Below, piece after piece: positions 35,670 through 47,751 of a stretch of DNA of 64,000 nt. Every line of letters starts with the position of its first letter. Position 1 is the first letter of the stretch. This stretch comes from Platerodrilus igneus (Eukaryota > Arthropoda > Insecta > Coleoptera > Lycidae), in NCBI GenBank assembly GCA_036346225.1, contig JARFIW010000999.1, forward strand, positions 6,989,001-7,053,000, in the 5' to 3' direction. Made by a program: the position numbers and the translations under genes. The notes under the pieces are model-generated. The model was not told the origin of the DNA and searched no databases. It saw only the letters and a list, made by a program, of their open reading frames with translations.

Positions 35670-36039
35670 AATGATGATACGGTATATTTAGCTTTAATGT
35701 ATAATTTATACAACTAACCTTAAAACTTAAAAACGAATAGTCTATACAATAGTAATGCTTAGTAATTTACTTAAAACGAATTTTATTTACTACCAATAAC
35801 TATATAATTTGAGGATACAGATAAATAAAATAACAGAAAAACAATATGTAAATGATTTAACGAACAGCTGATTGCAAATTTTTGACAGATCAATACTACC
35901 AATATAGGAAAATACTTGATTTAACTAACTAGTAATAATTTTTAATTCGTACAACGTAGTCTGTAGTTAAACTAGAGTTAACTTTAATCGCGAGTTAACT
36001 AACTCTGGAATTAATCCGAACTGGTACAATGCACCCTTA

Positions 36040-38547
36040 GTCTCTTTTATGATTAATATGAGCATCACATCTGATAATCATGTACAACTTAAGCAAAATC
36101 GTATTTTAAATTATTTTGCAATAGCTATTATTAAAAATTCCAAATATACAAGATCCTGAGCAGTTAATACTTTCAAAAAAAGTATACTCTCAATAAACCA
36201 TTTAAATAAACAATGTAAGGTTAGTATTTGTACCAGTGCGTGCCGAGTCTTGCAGATTGGAACGATTAAAACTAGATTTAATCAAGGAGTGATGCATAGA
36301 TAATTTAAATGTTTTTCATGCTTATTTGTTATAAATAAATATTATATATCTTCCTATTTTTTATTGTAAGAGATTAAATGGTCTGCTGTGAGAACACTGT
36401 AATGCCTTACAATAGGGTAGGTGCACAATGCATGTGAGAAGTAGGCTGCCTGATGTGCCTCTGCCAAGTGCTTTACACGCTTGTCTCAAATTTAACAAAA
36501 TTTATACAGCTTTTATACAATCAATGAACAAGATTTATTCGACATTAATTTTTTAACCGGCATATAGATACATATATAAATTTACAATTATGTGCCTAGG
36601 CCATTTCCAAGTATTGCCCACTGAGCCAAATAAAGCTAGTCTGACACTGCTTTGTTAGAGAAAAGATGTATGTGGATGTAGTAGGTGTTATGTGAAAGAT
36701 TGTTTTTTAACTAAAGTTGGATGTTTAGTTCTTGTCATTTCATTTAAACTGAGCTAACAAGGTAATTCGGGTATCTTTGGGCTATAATTCACCGCACTCT
36801 TATTGACGCCCCACATAGGAACTAATTTCATTTTTTGAAATTCTTTCAAATGCTATTGTTGTGTTTGGACAGAAATGTATTCTTAAGAATATTCCTGTGA
36901 TAATTTGTAATATTAAACATAATCCTAGTATGGATCCAAAGTTTCATCATATTGAGATATTAGAGGGGGTAGGTAAATCAATTAAAGAGTTATTTATTAA
37001 TTTTAGGATAGTATTGCTTTTTATTATTTTCATTATTTTTGTCATAATGGGCCAAAATTTGTTTTTGTAATTTTTTCAACCAAACTTCGTTTGGTTAATG
37101 AGATGGTCTAGTCTGTCGGTCGGTCTGTCTGTCTGTGCGTTGCACGGTTCCCGTGATGTTACAAGACATATATATGATTCTTATCCAGTTTTTTACGCTG
37201 AATACGAATACGCTATTCACTTTTCGATATTTCAATTATTAATCAAGATATTCGACTTTAAATACGAATTTTTACACATTACTATTTATTATTTAATTTT
37301 TTTATATATCGCGTACAATTAAATTTCAAATATTTAACACAAAGGTAAGTAATATTTGTTGAACTTAATGTCTAAGTTTGGTTGTGAGCCGTACATGCGG
37401 CTTAGATTTTTTTACGACTGCAATTAATGTAATTAAGAAGTATATTATTAATATAATTATTATTCTTCTTGAATAATAATTATAAAATTTTCTTACTGTT
37501 AAATTAGGCGAAATATTAAGAATTTGTGGCGGGCGCGTTAAGAGTTAAGGAGTGTTGATACAATAATTAATGTGAAGAAAGTTGAAGTTATTTTTCACGA
37601 AAGTTTAAATTTTTTGTTAGATGAAATTCTTGTTATATATAGAAAAAGAATCAGTATACCTCCTATTATAATGATGAAAGCAATATGTATATGGAAATAT
37701 AAAAAATAGTTTCATTAAAATCAAGGATGGTGGATGTCATTACCTGGATGATTTAATGTGAACTGACCCACACATACATACATCAACATACAAATATTTC
37801 TATAACTCAAGTAAACAATCACGCATGACAATAGGCAAAACATGATATTTTCATAAACTGAATGGTCTCAAGTTATCGGAAAAATTTTATGTATTTTAAT
37901 GGTGTTCATATTTACAACAAATTACCAACTCGAATTTTAAAAACCCCTACAAGCTTCAAATAAGAATTTCATTTTACAGTAAAAGTTTAAACCCATTTAT
38001 GATAGAAATTTCACACTCTATTGGTAGCTGACGTATGTATACAAGTGCAAGGACTTTGTACAGCACTTCTTTGCATGAAATCAGTTTTCATAAATTTGTA
38101 TGTACGTTGTCCACCACTCAAGTTGCAAGATATTTTAATTTACCTTAAGACTGGATTAATTTAAGCATTGGAAAAACCCACCTTACATCGGAAACATTAC
38201 CATAAAATACGAACGCCTTCAATCTCATTATAATTTAGTATTATATTAAAATTTACATACACAGTGTCAACTTTTATTCTGAACATACGGAATTGGCATG
38301 TAAAAACAAATTTCTTAAATATTGGCTACCCTAATTACTTAGCAAAATGCCAAGTTAGAAAGTTTTTAGAAATAAAAAGCTGTTTCTAGCGTTGTGATAA
38401 GATTTTGAATCAGTTCAGTCGTTTTCGAATAAATAAAAAATACCCACTTATTTAGTAATATAATTTATCATGTTAGACTAAACTGTCATAACGACTATAA
38501 CAGTATAAAAAATAAATAACAACAAACATTGAATTATTAGGTAAAAA
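36040..38547. other. AT-rich spacer with a TCTGTCTG-containing repeat block
   Basis: No gene was recognised. A small hairpin (accaaac-ttc-gtttggt, about 37079-37095) is followed by a GTCTGTCGGTCGGTCTGTCTG run at about 37110-37135, resembling the block at 16983-17010 in opposite sense. An open frame at 36861-37070 has a hydrophobic end but no family signature. Confidence 0.4.
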
Positions 38548-39067
38548 TTATTTAATTAAATCTTTAAATGACCTTACATTGGCAGCTAGGTAGTAGTTTA
38601 GTCGATCATGGAACTCTCGTTTCACATATAGAGTGTATTTGGATATTTCTCCGCAGGCTTTAATAATTGATACTTTTAAATCGACTATCGTTGCAAAAGA
38701 ATGTTCATTACGTACAACTTGTTCTTAAAGTACCCCATAGAAAGAAATCACGCAGGTTCAAGTTGGGTGAACGAACTGGACAATGTATGGTAGCACCATG
38801 GCCTATCCAACGTCCTGTGATTTGGTCCAAATAATTGCATACATCAATCTGATTGACATCAGACATCCGTCGTGTTGGTACCATATTGACTCTTCTGAAA
38901 AATGGGGTAATTACTCTATGACTTAATAAACCAGCCCAAGCGTTAACAGACTTACGATACCGAGATTGTATTAACCGATAGGTACAAATTTGCCAAACTC
39001 CAAGATCTAAAATTTTGTTGATTGTCCATGATTGAAAATGAACACTCATACAAAAATAAAACGTCAC
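38548..39067 (-). pseudogene. Mariner-like DDE transposase, C-terminal half
   Basis: The main frame is 39067-38708: VNAWAGLLSHRVITPFF, GRWIGHGATIHCPVRSPNLN, RDFFLWGTL. The WAG...R..GP, the WIGRGG-like segment and the RSP.L...DFFLWG box are the second and third catalytic regions of a widespread insect mariner-like transposase. The third acidic residue appears as N in the RSPNLN box, where D is usual. After a frameshift the protein continues (FKNKLYV, AACGEIS, FHDRLNYYLAAN) to about 38548. The N-terminal HTH is absent here; a comparable N-terminus lies at 58285-58897. Confidence 0.75.
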
Positions 39068-39115
39068 TTAAAGGTTTCTATCATAATTTATTAAATTAAC
39101 CATTGTCTCAACAAA

Positions 39116-41036
39116 AACCATTTCAAATGGACCTGCACCTTGCCGAAGTTCTAGATTACTAGAACATGTGAAATAGCTTGCGTGTTCTAATGAGCTAAAG
39201 AGCTAAACTACAGGTTCAACCAAATTAGTAGGGTGGTTAGTGAGGAACCAGACTAAGACAGGTCGCCAAAAGAGGGCAACGGCTCTTTCAGTACTTAGAT
39301 TGGCAGAGACCACACGGGTCGGTATGGCAGTCTAAGACACACTACCGCGATGTAGAAGGCACGAGTGGAGCATTGGAAAATCACACGTAAGATGTGGAAG
39401 CAAACGAGAAACCACCACATTACCTCCCAAGTACACAGCGTACTTAAATTGTAATAAATATGATGGCATTCTCTGGGGTAAAAGATTCTGGAGTTAAAAT
39501 AGTCCCCCATTCAGATCTCCGGGAAGGAACTACTTCGGAGGATGCGATCAGAAAGTTCAGAATAAGAGTTGGAAAGTTTTCGGAGTCGAAGCATGGGATT
39601 TAAGAAGTATGAAGCAAGTAGGTAAGTTAGAGAACCTGATAATTGAAATGAATAGGTTAGCACTACACATAGTAGGGATCAGGCAAAGTTCGGTGGCCAG
39701 AAGCGGAGGATTTTTGGAGTGGAGACTTCAGGATAATTCATACAGGAGCAGAGGAAGGAAATTTGGGTGTGGGGATAGTTATGCGAAACAAGATAGGATA
39801 CTGTGTAAAAAATTACTTACAAAAGAACGAAAGAGTACTCATGGTTAGATTAGAATCTAAACCGGTAAACACAGTAATAATACAAGTATACATGCCCACC
39901 TCTAGCTATAGTGACGAAGAGGTAGAAGCGATCTACAAAGATATCGAAGATATATTAAGATATGTAAAAGAACATGAAAATTTAATAATTACGTGGGATT
40001 TTAATGCAGTGGTAGGTGAGGGTAGGGAAGGAGCGATAGTAGGTTTATTTGGGTTGGGCACGAAAAACGACAAGAGTAATTTAATCATCACAAACACATT
40101 ATTTCAACATCATGTTAGAACACAATATACATGGAAGATGCCAGGAGATATAGAAAGATATCAAATAGATTACATTCTTGTTAGACAACGGTTCAGGAAT
40201 CAAGTAAACGACTATAGAAGCTACCCAGAAGCAGATAGATATAGACACTGACCACAACATCGTAATTATGAAGGTAGCATTTAAATTTAAAATTTTGAAA
40301 AAAAGAAACGAAAAAAGGCACTTTGACTTTGAGAAACTAAAAGATAAAAATATTCAAGAAAGATTTGTAAAAAAGCCAAATAAATTGCTGACAGATATCG
40401 AAAAAATATCATACTAAAGAAGTGGAAACAGAATGGAATAACATTAAATCCAGCCTAGACATAGCAGCCAGAGATATTCTGGGGTATACACAAAAAGAAA
40501 ATAAGAAACCATGAATAACAAAGGATATCCTGAATTTAATAGAAGAAAGACGAAAATACAAAAATAAATCAGAAGAAACAGAAAAACGGAAATACAAAGC
40601 CATAAAATGGGAAATTATTCGCAAATGCAGGAAAGCTAAAGAACAATGAATTGATGAAAAGTGCAAAGAGATACAAACTAAGATGGAAGTAGGAAAGACA
40701 GATGAAGCATACAAACTAATCAGAATCAATTTTAGGGATATAAAACCGTATGGCGAAAAAATAAGGGCATGGGAGGAAACATTATAGAAAATGTTGAGAA
40801 AGTGGGTAGATGACAAAAATATATGTAGGGAATTTATATGCAGGGGTGGAACTAACAGCATTAGAACAGGAACCAGACATTTAAAATGATGACAGGATAT
40901 CCTATACTTAGAGATGAGTTTGAATTAGCATTAAAGGGTCTGAAAAATGGTAAGGTGCTGGGTACAGTACAGATAAGGCGCAAGCAGAAACTCTAAAAGC
41001 CACTGGACAAGCAGTAGCAGAACGTCTCTTCCAATT
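39116..41036 (+). mobile_element. RTE-type LINE, 5' half (5' UTR, endonuclease, start of RT)
   Basis: Best-preserved 5' half of this family in the window. The endonuclease frames are 39609-39848 and 39763-40251: IVGIRQSSVARSGG, GVGIVMRNKIGYCV, TVIIQVYMPTSSYSD, NLIITWDFNAVVGEG, RYQIDYILVRQRFRN. After 40251 a basic linker continues in broken frames (WNNIKSSLDIAARDIL and KAIKWEIIRKCRKAKEQ). The RT start (KATGQAVAERLFQL) is at about 40997-41036, where another LINE begins. The usual G.DFN(A/G)..G motif reads WDFNAVVG. This half complements the 3' half at 54160-55690, but they are separate copies. Confidence 0.82.
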
Positions 41037-41041
41037 GTAAG

Positions 41042-41520
41042 CTATATTTATTTATTTACGAGAAATCCCCATTATAAAAACAACATTTTCTTGCAAAACG
41101 TATAACATATACTAAAAACTAAAGTAGCTCTAAATCAATGATATAACTAGTGACTAACGTTCAACTGTACATGTCCTACAGCATAACAAATACATTTATA
41201 TTTCTACCATGCGAATACATTTTTTAAATTTAATTAATGAATTACAGAAAGGGTCTACTTTTAACTTATTAAATAAATTTAAAGATGTCTAAAGGTATGT
41301 GCCGTCCATAATTTGTAGAATGAAAAGGAATACTAAATAAATTATGGTTACGCAAGAGTCTATTAGGAACATTAAAATGAATTCTCTCGATAAGTTGTAA
41401 ACAATCAATTTTCCCATTTAGAAGTATATACACAAAAACCAAATTGCTACACTTTCGACGAGTTTCAAGCGTTTGTAAATTTAAGATATTAAGAATACTC
41501 AAATAATTGTGATCTAATAA
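41042..41520 (-). mobile_element. Jockey/CR1-group LINE, 3' end only
   Basis: The - strand frame 41502-41269 (LNILNLQTLETRRKCSNLVF, NGKIDCLQLIERIHFNVPN, STNYGRHIPLD) is the ORF2 C-terminus of the same LINE class as 12.0-13.3 kb. The 3' tail is the TAAATAAATA-type run at 41042-41055 (T-rich on +). Strongly 5'-truncated. Directly abuts the RTE fragment that ends at 41036. Confidence 0.78.
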
Positions 41521-41539
41521 CTATAAGTTTTGTATGCCC

Positions 41540-41900
41540 GTCTTTGTGTTAAAGTTGAGAGGCGCGAATCGATCGCTTTTTGGGATTTGCGTCCGAGGGT
41601 TTCGGAGTTGGGGGCGCGGACGGGTGGTGGTTAGGTGGAGAATTTTTGCGTGCTTAGGATAGGCCGGTTTTTATGGCGGAAAACCGATAACTTGCGGAGG
41701 AATAAGGATTTTCCGGGAAAAGATTAATTTGAAGCGACGTATTCGTTAACGTGTTAAAAAAGCTTGGATCCCTCAAAAAATTCCGATCTAAAAACCGAAC
41801 GAGTCGTGCGACGAGGTCGGGAACTGTTCCGTTGACGTTAGTACGAGAGAGAAGAAAGATCGAGTTGGTTTGTAAAATTCGTATTCGGGCGTTAAAAAAT
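41540..41900. other. CpG-rich block of unknown origin
   Basis: Dense CG dinucleotides (gaggcgcgaatcgatcg, gggggcgcggacggg, cgagtcgtgcgacgaggtcg) in an otherwise CpG-poor AT-rich region. No frame longer than about 60 codons. It could be a host promoter, an LTR or the 5' end of a retroelement. Confidence 0.4.
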
Positions 41901-42377
41901 TTCTAATATATGCCAAACAACGCTATTCGTATTCTAAAAATTGAATAATTCACCATTTGCGGGCTACCACTGCAGTTTTTTCTTAAAACACTTATTAAAA
42001 ATTGTATAATTTATTCGACAAACGTCAAAATCATGGAAACGATCACCAACGGAAAAGTACGAGCGTGTACCTTCAAAATCTATGGTAACATACTTCCTTT
42101 CAGATTTCTGGAATTTTCCATTACAATTCAACCAATATGATTTAGAAGTACCGTTACTTTATTTAAATTATAGGAAAACGTCGCTTTTTCACATACGCTG
42201 GCTATTTATTTCAAAAATAATAAATTTTTCATTTTGGCGTTTCTTCACGATGATAGCCGAGCATTTTCAATAGACCGTGATTTAGTCAGAATTCGGTGTA
42301 TTTCGTGTTTGGTCCGCTAAATTGAAAGTAAATCAGGGTAATTAAAAGTATACTACTAACCAATTTACAAATACTGA

Positions 42378-42453
42378 CACCTCCATAGCGCGATGCTATG
42401 ATATCTGGCTACCAAGCGTAAGTTTTATGGTTCAATTCCCCGTTCCATTTACT
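42378..42453 (+). tRNA. tRNA-like sequence (degenerate tRNA or SINE head)
   Basis: An A-box-like TAGCGCGATGC at about 42386 and a B-box GGTTCAATTCC at about 42431 lie at normal tRNA spacing. A run of six T follows at 42454, as for Pol III. A full cloverleaf and anticodon could not be assigned with confidence. Confidence 0.4.
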
Positions 42454-42459
42454 TTTTTT

Positions 42460-43949
42460 AATTTTTTCGTCAACTTTATAAACAACCATCTGCATTTATT
42501 TTATTTATTAGTATGCATAAAAAGAATCAAATCATTTCTCATACGCTTTGCAACGGTCTATGATGTCTATAATTTATAAAATCTAACTTACACTTACTCT
42601 AAAACTGTTTAAAAAAAAATCTGACTTTCCTGGAATTGTCAAAGTTATTGGAAAAAAAATAGCTTATGCATTACATAACGTACGAACAATTGAAACAAAA
42701 AACACGGGCGTTCACCGGCAGCACCAACATGTCGGTTACCGTTAGTGCGAGAAAGATGTATGAACCAATGAATTTTCTAAGTTACTCAAGTTACTTCAAA
42801 CATTTCAAATATACATCATTAAACACTAACCGTATCCTAGAACCATTTACAACATTTTTCTATATATAGAAAGCTGGAGTAATTTAATATCTAATTTAAT
42901 ATCTAATTCAATATCTACTTTAAATAATACCCACTTTAAAGAATATATTAGTATGCGCGGTCTATTTTTAGGAGGTGCCTTCCTATCTGGCGATTGTAGG
43001 CAGGTCACAGTTCATTTAAGTATTTCGGGTTGCCTACATTACACACATTATATATAATTTCATTTTCAGATATTCGTCTCAAGAACATTTCCGGGGATCC
43101 CACTGCATTTTCAACGTGCATAACTGTGTCTAATTTTATGTCTGCAATCAAATTATGTTTTTTGTGATACACGCATATACACAATGTCCTACTTATTAGG
43201 TTTACAACAGTTGGTGGTCAACTTCGTTGCTACTAACAAAATTTTTAAGCGTAAAACCTACATTCGTTAAACCCTAACGTACATTCATTTCTACCATTTA
43301 TTGGAGCTCTATTCAACGCATATTACGGCATGAAAGACGCATTTTTCAGTTACACCAATAACTGTACAATTACTTGCATTTACTTCAGCCGAACGTTTTG
43401 CTTAAAATGAGTTCCTATTAACGAGCACGTTATACAAAATATGCTCATACGTAAGACTGACTACGTTAACAATTACTAAATATTGTTCAATTTTGATTGA
43501 CTGCATGTATTATAATATTTTTAAACAATGTAGGTTCATTAACAGCCACTTGCTACTAATATGCCAAACGTCAGCCTAAACGAACTATTGAATTCAACGA
43601 ATCAACTACGTTACCCGCCAATAACACGAACTACAAAACATAATGGCTTCGGTTCGTGCTGATTTAGAAAAGTTGATATATTTAGCGTTTTTATGTTTAC
43701 ATAAACAATTTCCCACTTACTGTAATCAGGAATATGCAGCTGGTACTCTTCGCGCTGCTAAAGGAAAAACCTTCGGATCCTGTGTTTTTAAAATACTTTT
43801 GAACTTTGTTTCATTCAGGAACATTGCTTGCGGCAATTTTTTCTACACTTCATGACGCATGTGCCTGTTCTAAACCATGACTTTATTACAATTTCTACAC
43901 GATTAAATTTTAAGCTGCATTTGTTTTTATTTCTTATGCTGCATTCGAG
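42460..43949. other. AT-rich, no gene supported
   Basis: Open frames at 42666-42869 and 43643-43855 have no recognised domain. The second (MASVRADLEKLIYLAF ... CLHKQFP) has fairly normal composition and could be a small exon, but no splice sites were convincing. A short aatatctaattta triplication lies near 42880-42920. Confidence 0.3.
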
Positions 43950-44290
43950 ATTGTTTTAAATTGTTTTAAATTGTTTTAATTTGTTTTAATTTGTCTTAGA
44001 TTGTTTTCAATTGTTTTAAATTGTTTTAATTTGTTTTAAATTGTTTACAATTTTTTTAAATTGTTTTCAATTGTTTTAAATTGTTTTCTATTGTTTTATT
44101 GTTTTCAATTGTTTTCCATTGTTTTCGATTGTTTTCATCTGTTTTCAATTGCTTTAATTGTTTTCAATTGCTTCAATTGTTTCCAATTGTTTTCAATTGG
44201 TTTAGATTGCTTTCAATTGTTTTCGATTGTTTTCGATTGTTTTCGATTGTTTTCAATTGTTTTCAATTGTTTTCAATTGCTTATACTGCT
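43950..44290. repeat. Minisatellite, about 10-bp unit (attgtttt[a/c]a)
   Basis: More than thirty tandem copies of a 10-bp unit. The variable ninth base is mostly a at first, then c, then g (ttttcgattg) toward the right. Confidence 0.92.
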
Positions 44291-44595
44291 TGGAATTGAC
44301 TCTACCCATTGGGATTGACTCTAGCCATTGAAATTGACTCTAGCCATTGGAATTGACTCTAGCCACTGGGATTGACTCTAGCCATTGGAATTGACTCTAG
44401 CCACTGGGATTGACTCTAGCCATTGGAATTGACTCTAGCCATTGGAATTGACTCTAGCCATTGGCATTGACTCTACTGACTGCAATTGATTCTACTGGCT
44501 GCAATTGATTCTACTCGCTGCACTTGGTTCTACTGACTGGGATTGATTCTACTGGCTGGGATTGATTCTGTTGACTGGAATTAACTCTACTGACT
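44291..44595. repeat. Minisatellite, about 18-20-bp unit (attgactctagccattgg)
   Basis: At 44291-44475 an 18-bp unit alternates between gccattgga and gccactggg forms. At 44476-44595 it changes to attgattctactgactgc-like 20-bp units. The preceding block ends in attg, which is reused as the start of this unit. Confidence 0.9.
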
Positions 44596-45130
44596 GAAAT
44601 TGGCTGCTATTGGCTCGGATTGGCTGCGGTTGACTTGGGTTGGCTGCGGTTGGCTTGGATTGGCTGCGGTTGGCTTGGATTGGCTGCGGTTGACTTGGAT
44701 TGACTGCGGTTGACTTGGATTGACTGCGGTTGGCTTGGATTGACTGCGGTTGACCTGGGTTTGCAGCGGTTGCCTTGGATTTGCTGCGGTAGACATGGAT
44801 TGGCTTGGCTTGGATTGGCTTGGATTGACTGAAGTTGGCTGGTAACGGCTGGGATTTGCTGGCATTGACTGGGATTGGCTTGGGATTGGCTGGGATTGGC
44901 TGGGATTGGCTTGGGATTGGCTGGGATTGGCTGGGATTGGCTCGGATTGGCTCGGGCTTGACTGGTATTGGCTGGTGTTAGCTGGCATGGACTGGTATTG
45001 GCTGGTAGTGACTGGTACTGGCTGGTATTGACTGGGGTTGTCTGGGGTTGACTGGGGTTGTCTGGGGTTGTCTGGGGTTGGGGTTGGCTGGGGTTGACTG
45101 GGGTTGGTTGGAGTTGGCTGGGGTTGGCTG
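44596..45130. repeat. Minisatellite, ggattggctgcggtt-type units
   Basis: Tandem tggcttggattggctgcggt units give way to tgggattggc (10 bp) and then tggggttgact units. The long - strand frame 44988-44587 (Ser/Gln/Pro-rich) is only the translation of this repeat. Confidence 0.9.
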
Positions 45131-45440
45131 GGTGGACTGACTGACTAACTGGCTGCCTGGCTACCAGGCTGCCTGGCTGGCTGTCTGACTGTCTGCCTGT
45201 CTGTCTGGCTGACTGCCTGGCTGATTGTCTGTCTTCCGGTCTGACTGGCTGTCTGCCTGACTGATTGTCTGCCTGACTGATTGTCTGGCTGTCTGCCGGA
45301 CTGACTATCTGCCTGGCTGACTGTCTGCCTGTCTGACTGTTTGCCTGGCTGACTGTCTGTCTGTCTGTCTGTCTGACTGACTGTCTGTCTGTCTGTCTGA
45401 CTTACTGACTGTCTGTCTGTCTGGCTGACTGTCTGACTGG
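45131..45440. repeat. CTG-C/A/T tetranucleotide-like satellite (ctgnctgn)
   Basis: Continuous ctg(t/a/g/c)ctg(g/t/a) arrays, including perfect CTGT runs at about 45354-45400. Confidence 0.92.
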
Positions 45441-45975
45441 CTGGGAGTTCCTCAATTTTGACGGAATTGCCTTAATTTTGACGGAATTGCTTTAATTTTG
45501 ACGGAATTTTCTCAATTTTGGCGAATTTTCGCCAATTTTGGCGTGTTTTCTCAATTTTGACGGGATTCCCTAGCTTTTGCGGAGTTTTCTATATTTTGGC
45601 TGCGCTTTCTAGATTTTGGCGGAGTTTTTTAGATTTTCACGGAGTTTTCTAGATTTAGACGGAGTTTTCTAGATCTTGACGGAGATTTCTATGTTTTGAC
45701 GGTTTTCTAGATTTTGCCGGAGTTTTCTAGATTTTGACAGAGTTTTCTAGATTTTGACGGAGTTTTCTAAACTATGGCGGCATTTTCTAGATTTTCGGCA
45801 ATTTTCTAGGCTTTTTGGCAATTTTCGAGGCTTTTTGCCAATTTTCTAGGCTTTTTGCCAATTTTCTAGGCTTTTTGCCAATTTTCTAGGCTTTTTGGCA
45901 TTTTCTATGCTTTTTGGCAATTATCTAGGCTTTTTGGCAATTTTCTAGGCTTTTGGGCAATTTTCTAGGCATTTT
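45441..45975. repeat. Minisatellite, 20-bp units grading through three forms
   Basis: First form: aattttgacggaattgcctt (45455-45560). Second form: ttttctagattttgacggag (45600-45790). Third form: ctttttggcaattttctagg (45800-45975). Each form shares half of its unit with the next. Confidence 0.9.
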
Positions 45976-46171
45976 TTACTTTTCCAACGATTTTTCTATA
46001 AACACAAAAACCATGGAACCTTGGTGAAACCCAAATTCTGGCTCAATGTAACTAAAATTTAAATGCCTTTATTAAGGACATTTTGCTCTTCAAAGAATTA
46101 GGTCTATCTCCCATTTTCAAAACCATTGTCAATAACATTTAATCTTCATTACGGAGATACGTGTTAAACTT

Positions 46172-46564
46172 AAGAGTGTAAGGGCGCAGAGAGTGTCAGG
46201 GCGCAGAGAGTGTAAGGGCGCAGAGAGTGTGAGGGCGCAGAGAGTTTGAGGGCGCAGAGAGTGTGAGGGCGCAGAGAGTGTGAGGACGCAGAGAGTGTGA
46301 GGACGCAGAGAGTGTGAGGACACAGAGAGTGTGAGGACGCAGAGAGTGTGAGGACGCAGAGAGTGTGAGGACGCAGAGAGTGTGAGGACGCAGAGAGTGT
46401 GAGGACGCAGAGAGTGTGAGGACGCAGAGAGTGTGAGGACGCAGAGAGTGTGAGGACGCAGAGAGTGTGAGGATGCAGAGAGTGTGAGGACGCAGAGAGT
46501 GTGAGGACGCAGAGAGTGTGAGGACGCAGAGAGTGTGAGGACGCAGAGAGTGTGAGGGCGCTCA
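46172..46564. repeat. Minisatellite, 18-bp unit (acgcagagagtgtgagg)
   Basis: About 21 copies of an 18-bp unit. The first five or six read ggcgcagag and the rest gacgcagag. Because 18 is a multiple of three, all frames stay open, producing spurious - strand frames at 46565-46170 and 46323-46129. Confidence 0.93.
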
Positions 46565-46784
46565 AAGTAGTCCCGTAGGGACTACAAACCGCTTCTAGTT
46601 ATCAATAAATAGCCTTATTTTATAAGCACAGTATTGTAAAAATTTATGGTGAATTCTTTTCAATGTATACATGTGTATCTTGTACATTGAAGACCAGATC
46701 AACGACGCATACTCTAAAGTTGAAACAACCAACGACATATACACTCGTTTTAAAGCTCGACACCATATCTGAGAACAAAACCTT

Positions 46785-47751
46785 ATATTTTGGAGAATTT
46801 AAGGGAGATATAGTTTATATGATCATTATAATCAAATTTGTTATCTAGTATTACGCCCAAATCTTTTACAGAGTTTACAGAACAGAGCAAATTTACATTT
46901 ATAAAGTAACTGCTATCAAATTTTTTGGATCTGTAAAAACTCATATGGTAGCATATATTGATGTTGAGTGACATATTGTTAATATTGCCCCAGTTTATCA
47001 AGCAATTTATATCTTCCTGTAAAAAGTCAGCATCCTGTTGTGAGTTTACAACTTTATAAAATTTAAGGTCATCAGCAAATAATAAATACTTGCTATTTGC
47101 AAAGCATTTTCCTATATCGTTGATGAACAGATTAAATAATGGGGGTGAAGTATGTGCTCCTTGAGGAACTCCAGATGGAACGGGAATACTTCTGGAGCTG
47201 AACAAGCCGATTTTGACCTTTTGTGATCTGCCTGTCAAAAAGCTCTTTAGTCATTCAATTATATTATCACCAAAACCCAGCCATTTTAACTTCATCAATA
47301 GAAATTTATGGTCAATACGATCAAAGGCCTTGAAGAAATCTGCGAAATCACATCAACCTGACACCTCATCTCCAAGGCTTCCAAAATATCTTGATTGAAG
47401 ACCATTAAGTTAGTTGTAGTAGATCTCCCACTATGAAACCCGTGTTGATTATCATTAATGATTTCTGAACAAGCGAAACCTAGTTGGTCACAGATAATAC
47501 TGTCAAATAATTTAGACATAGCTGATTGATTACATATGCTCCTATAGTTCTGTACATTACTTGTATCACCTGATTTGAACACAGGTACAATAAAACTCTC
47601 TTTCTAACTATCAGGGAAGGTTCTACAATCCAGAGACAGCTTAAAGATTAGAAATAATGGTTCGATAATAGTACATATACAGTTTTTAAGAAAAATGTTT
47701 GGGACGCCATCAGGACCTGCTGTTAATTTATTTGGTAAAGTTGATATTTTG

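Larger units (their letters stand above)
34954..36036. mobile_element. PIF/Harbinger DNA transposon, internal deletion derivative
   Basis: The ends are inverted repeats: left GGGTGCGTTGTACCAACTCG, right (reverse complement) GGGTGCATTGTACCAGTTCG, continuing into TTAA. The 3-bp target duplication TTA flanks both sides (34951-34953 and 36037-36039), as expected for PIF/Harbinger. At 1083 bp it is shorter than an autonomous element. It carries the N-terminus of the transposase on + and a Myb/SANT-like gene on -, fused at about 35370 by deletion of the middle. Confidence 0.9.

Noticed and set aside
36861..37070. Possible mitochondrial insertion (hydrophobic AT-rich frame)
   Set aside because: No mitochondrial protein or rRNA motif could be recognised.
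40409..40861. 150-codon hydrophobic - strand frame
   Set aside because: Antisense shadow of the RTE endonuclease/RT linker.
44061..44318. Phe/Cys/Ser-rich frames on the + strand
   Set aside because: Produced by the 10-bp attgtttt minisatellite in two frames.
44587..44988. Ser/Gln/Pro-rich 133-codon open frame on the - strand
   Set aside because: Direct translation of the ggattggctgcggtt minisatellite; no start context or family support.
46172..46564. Regular 18-bp repeats considered as a CRISPR array
   Set aside because: There are no unique spacers; units are contiguous and the genome is eukaryotic.
46129..46565. Two overlapping - strand frames with Leu/Ser/His repeats
   Set aside because: An 18-bp tandem unit keeps every frame open; composition is entirely explained by the repeat.
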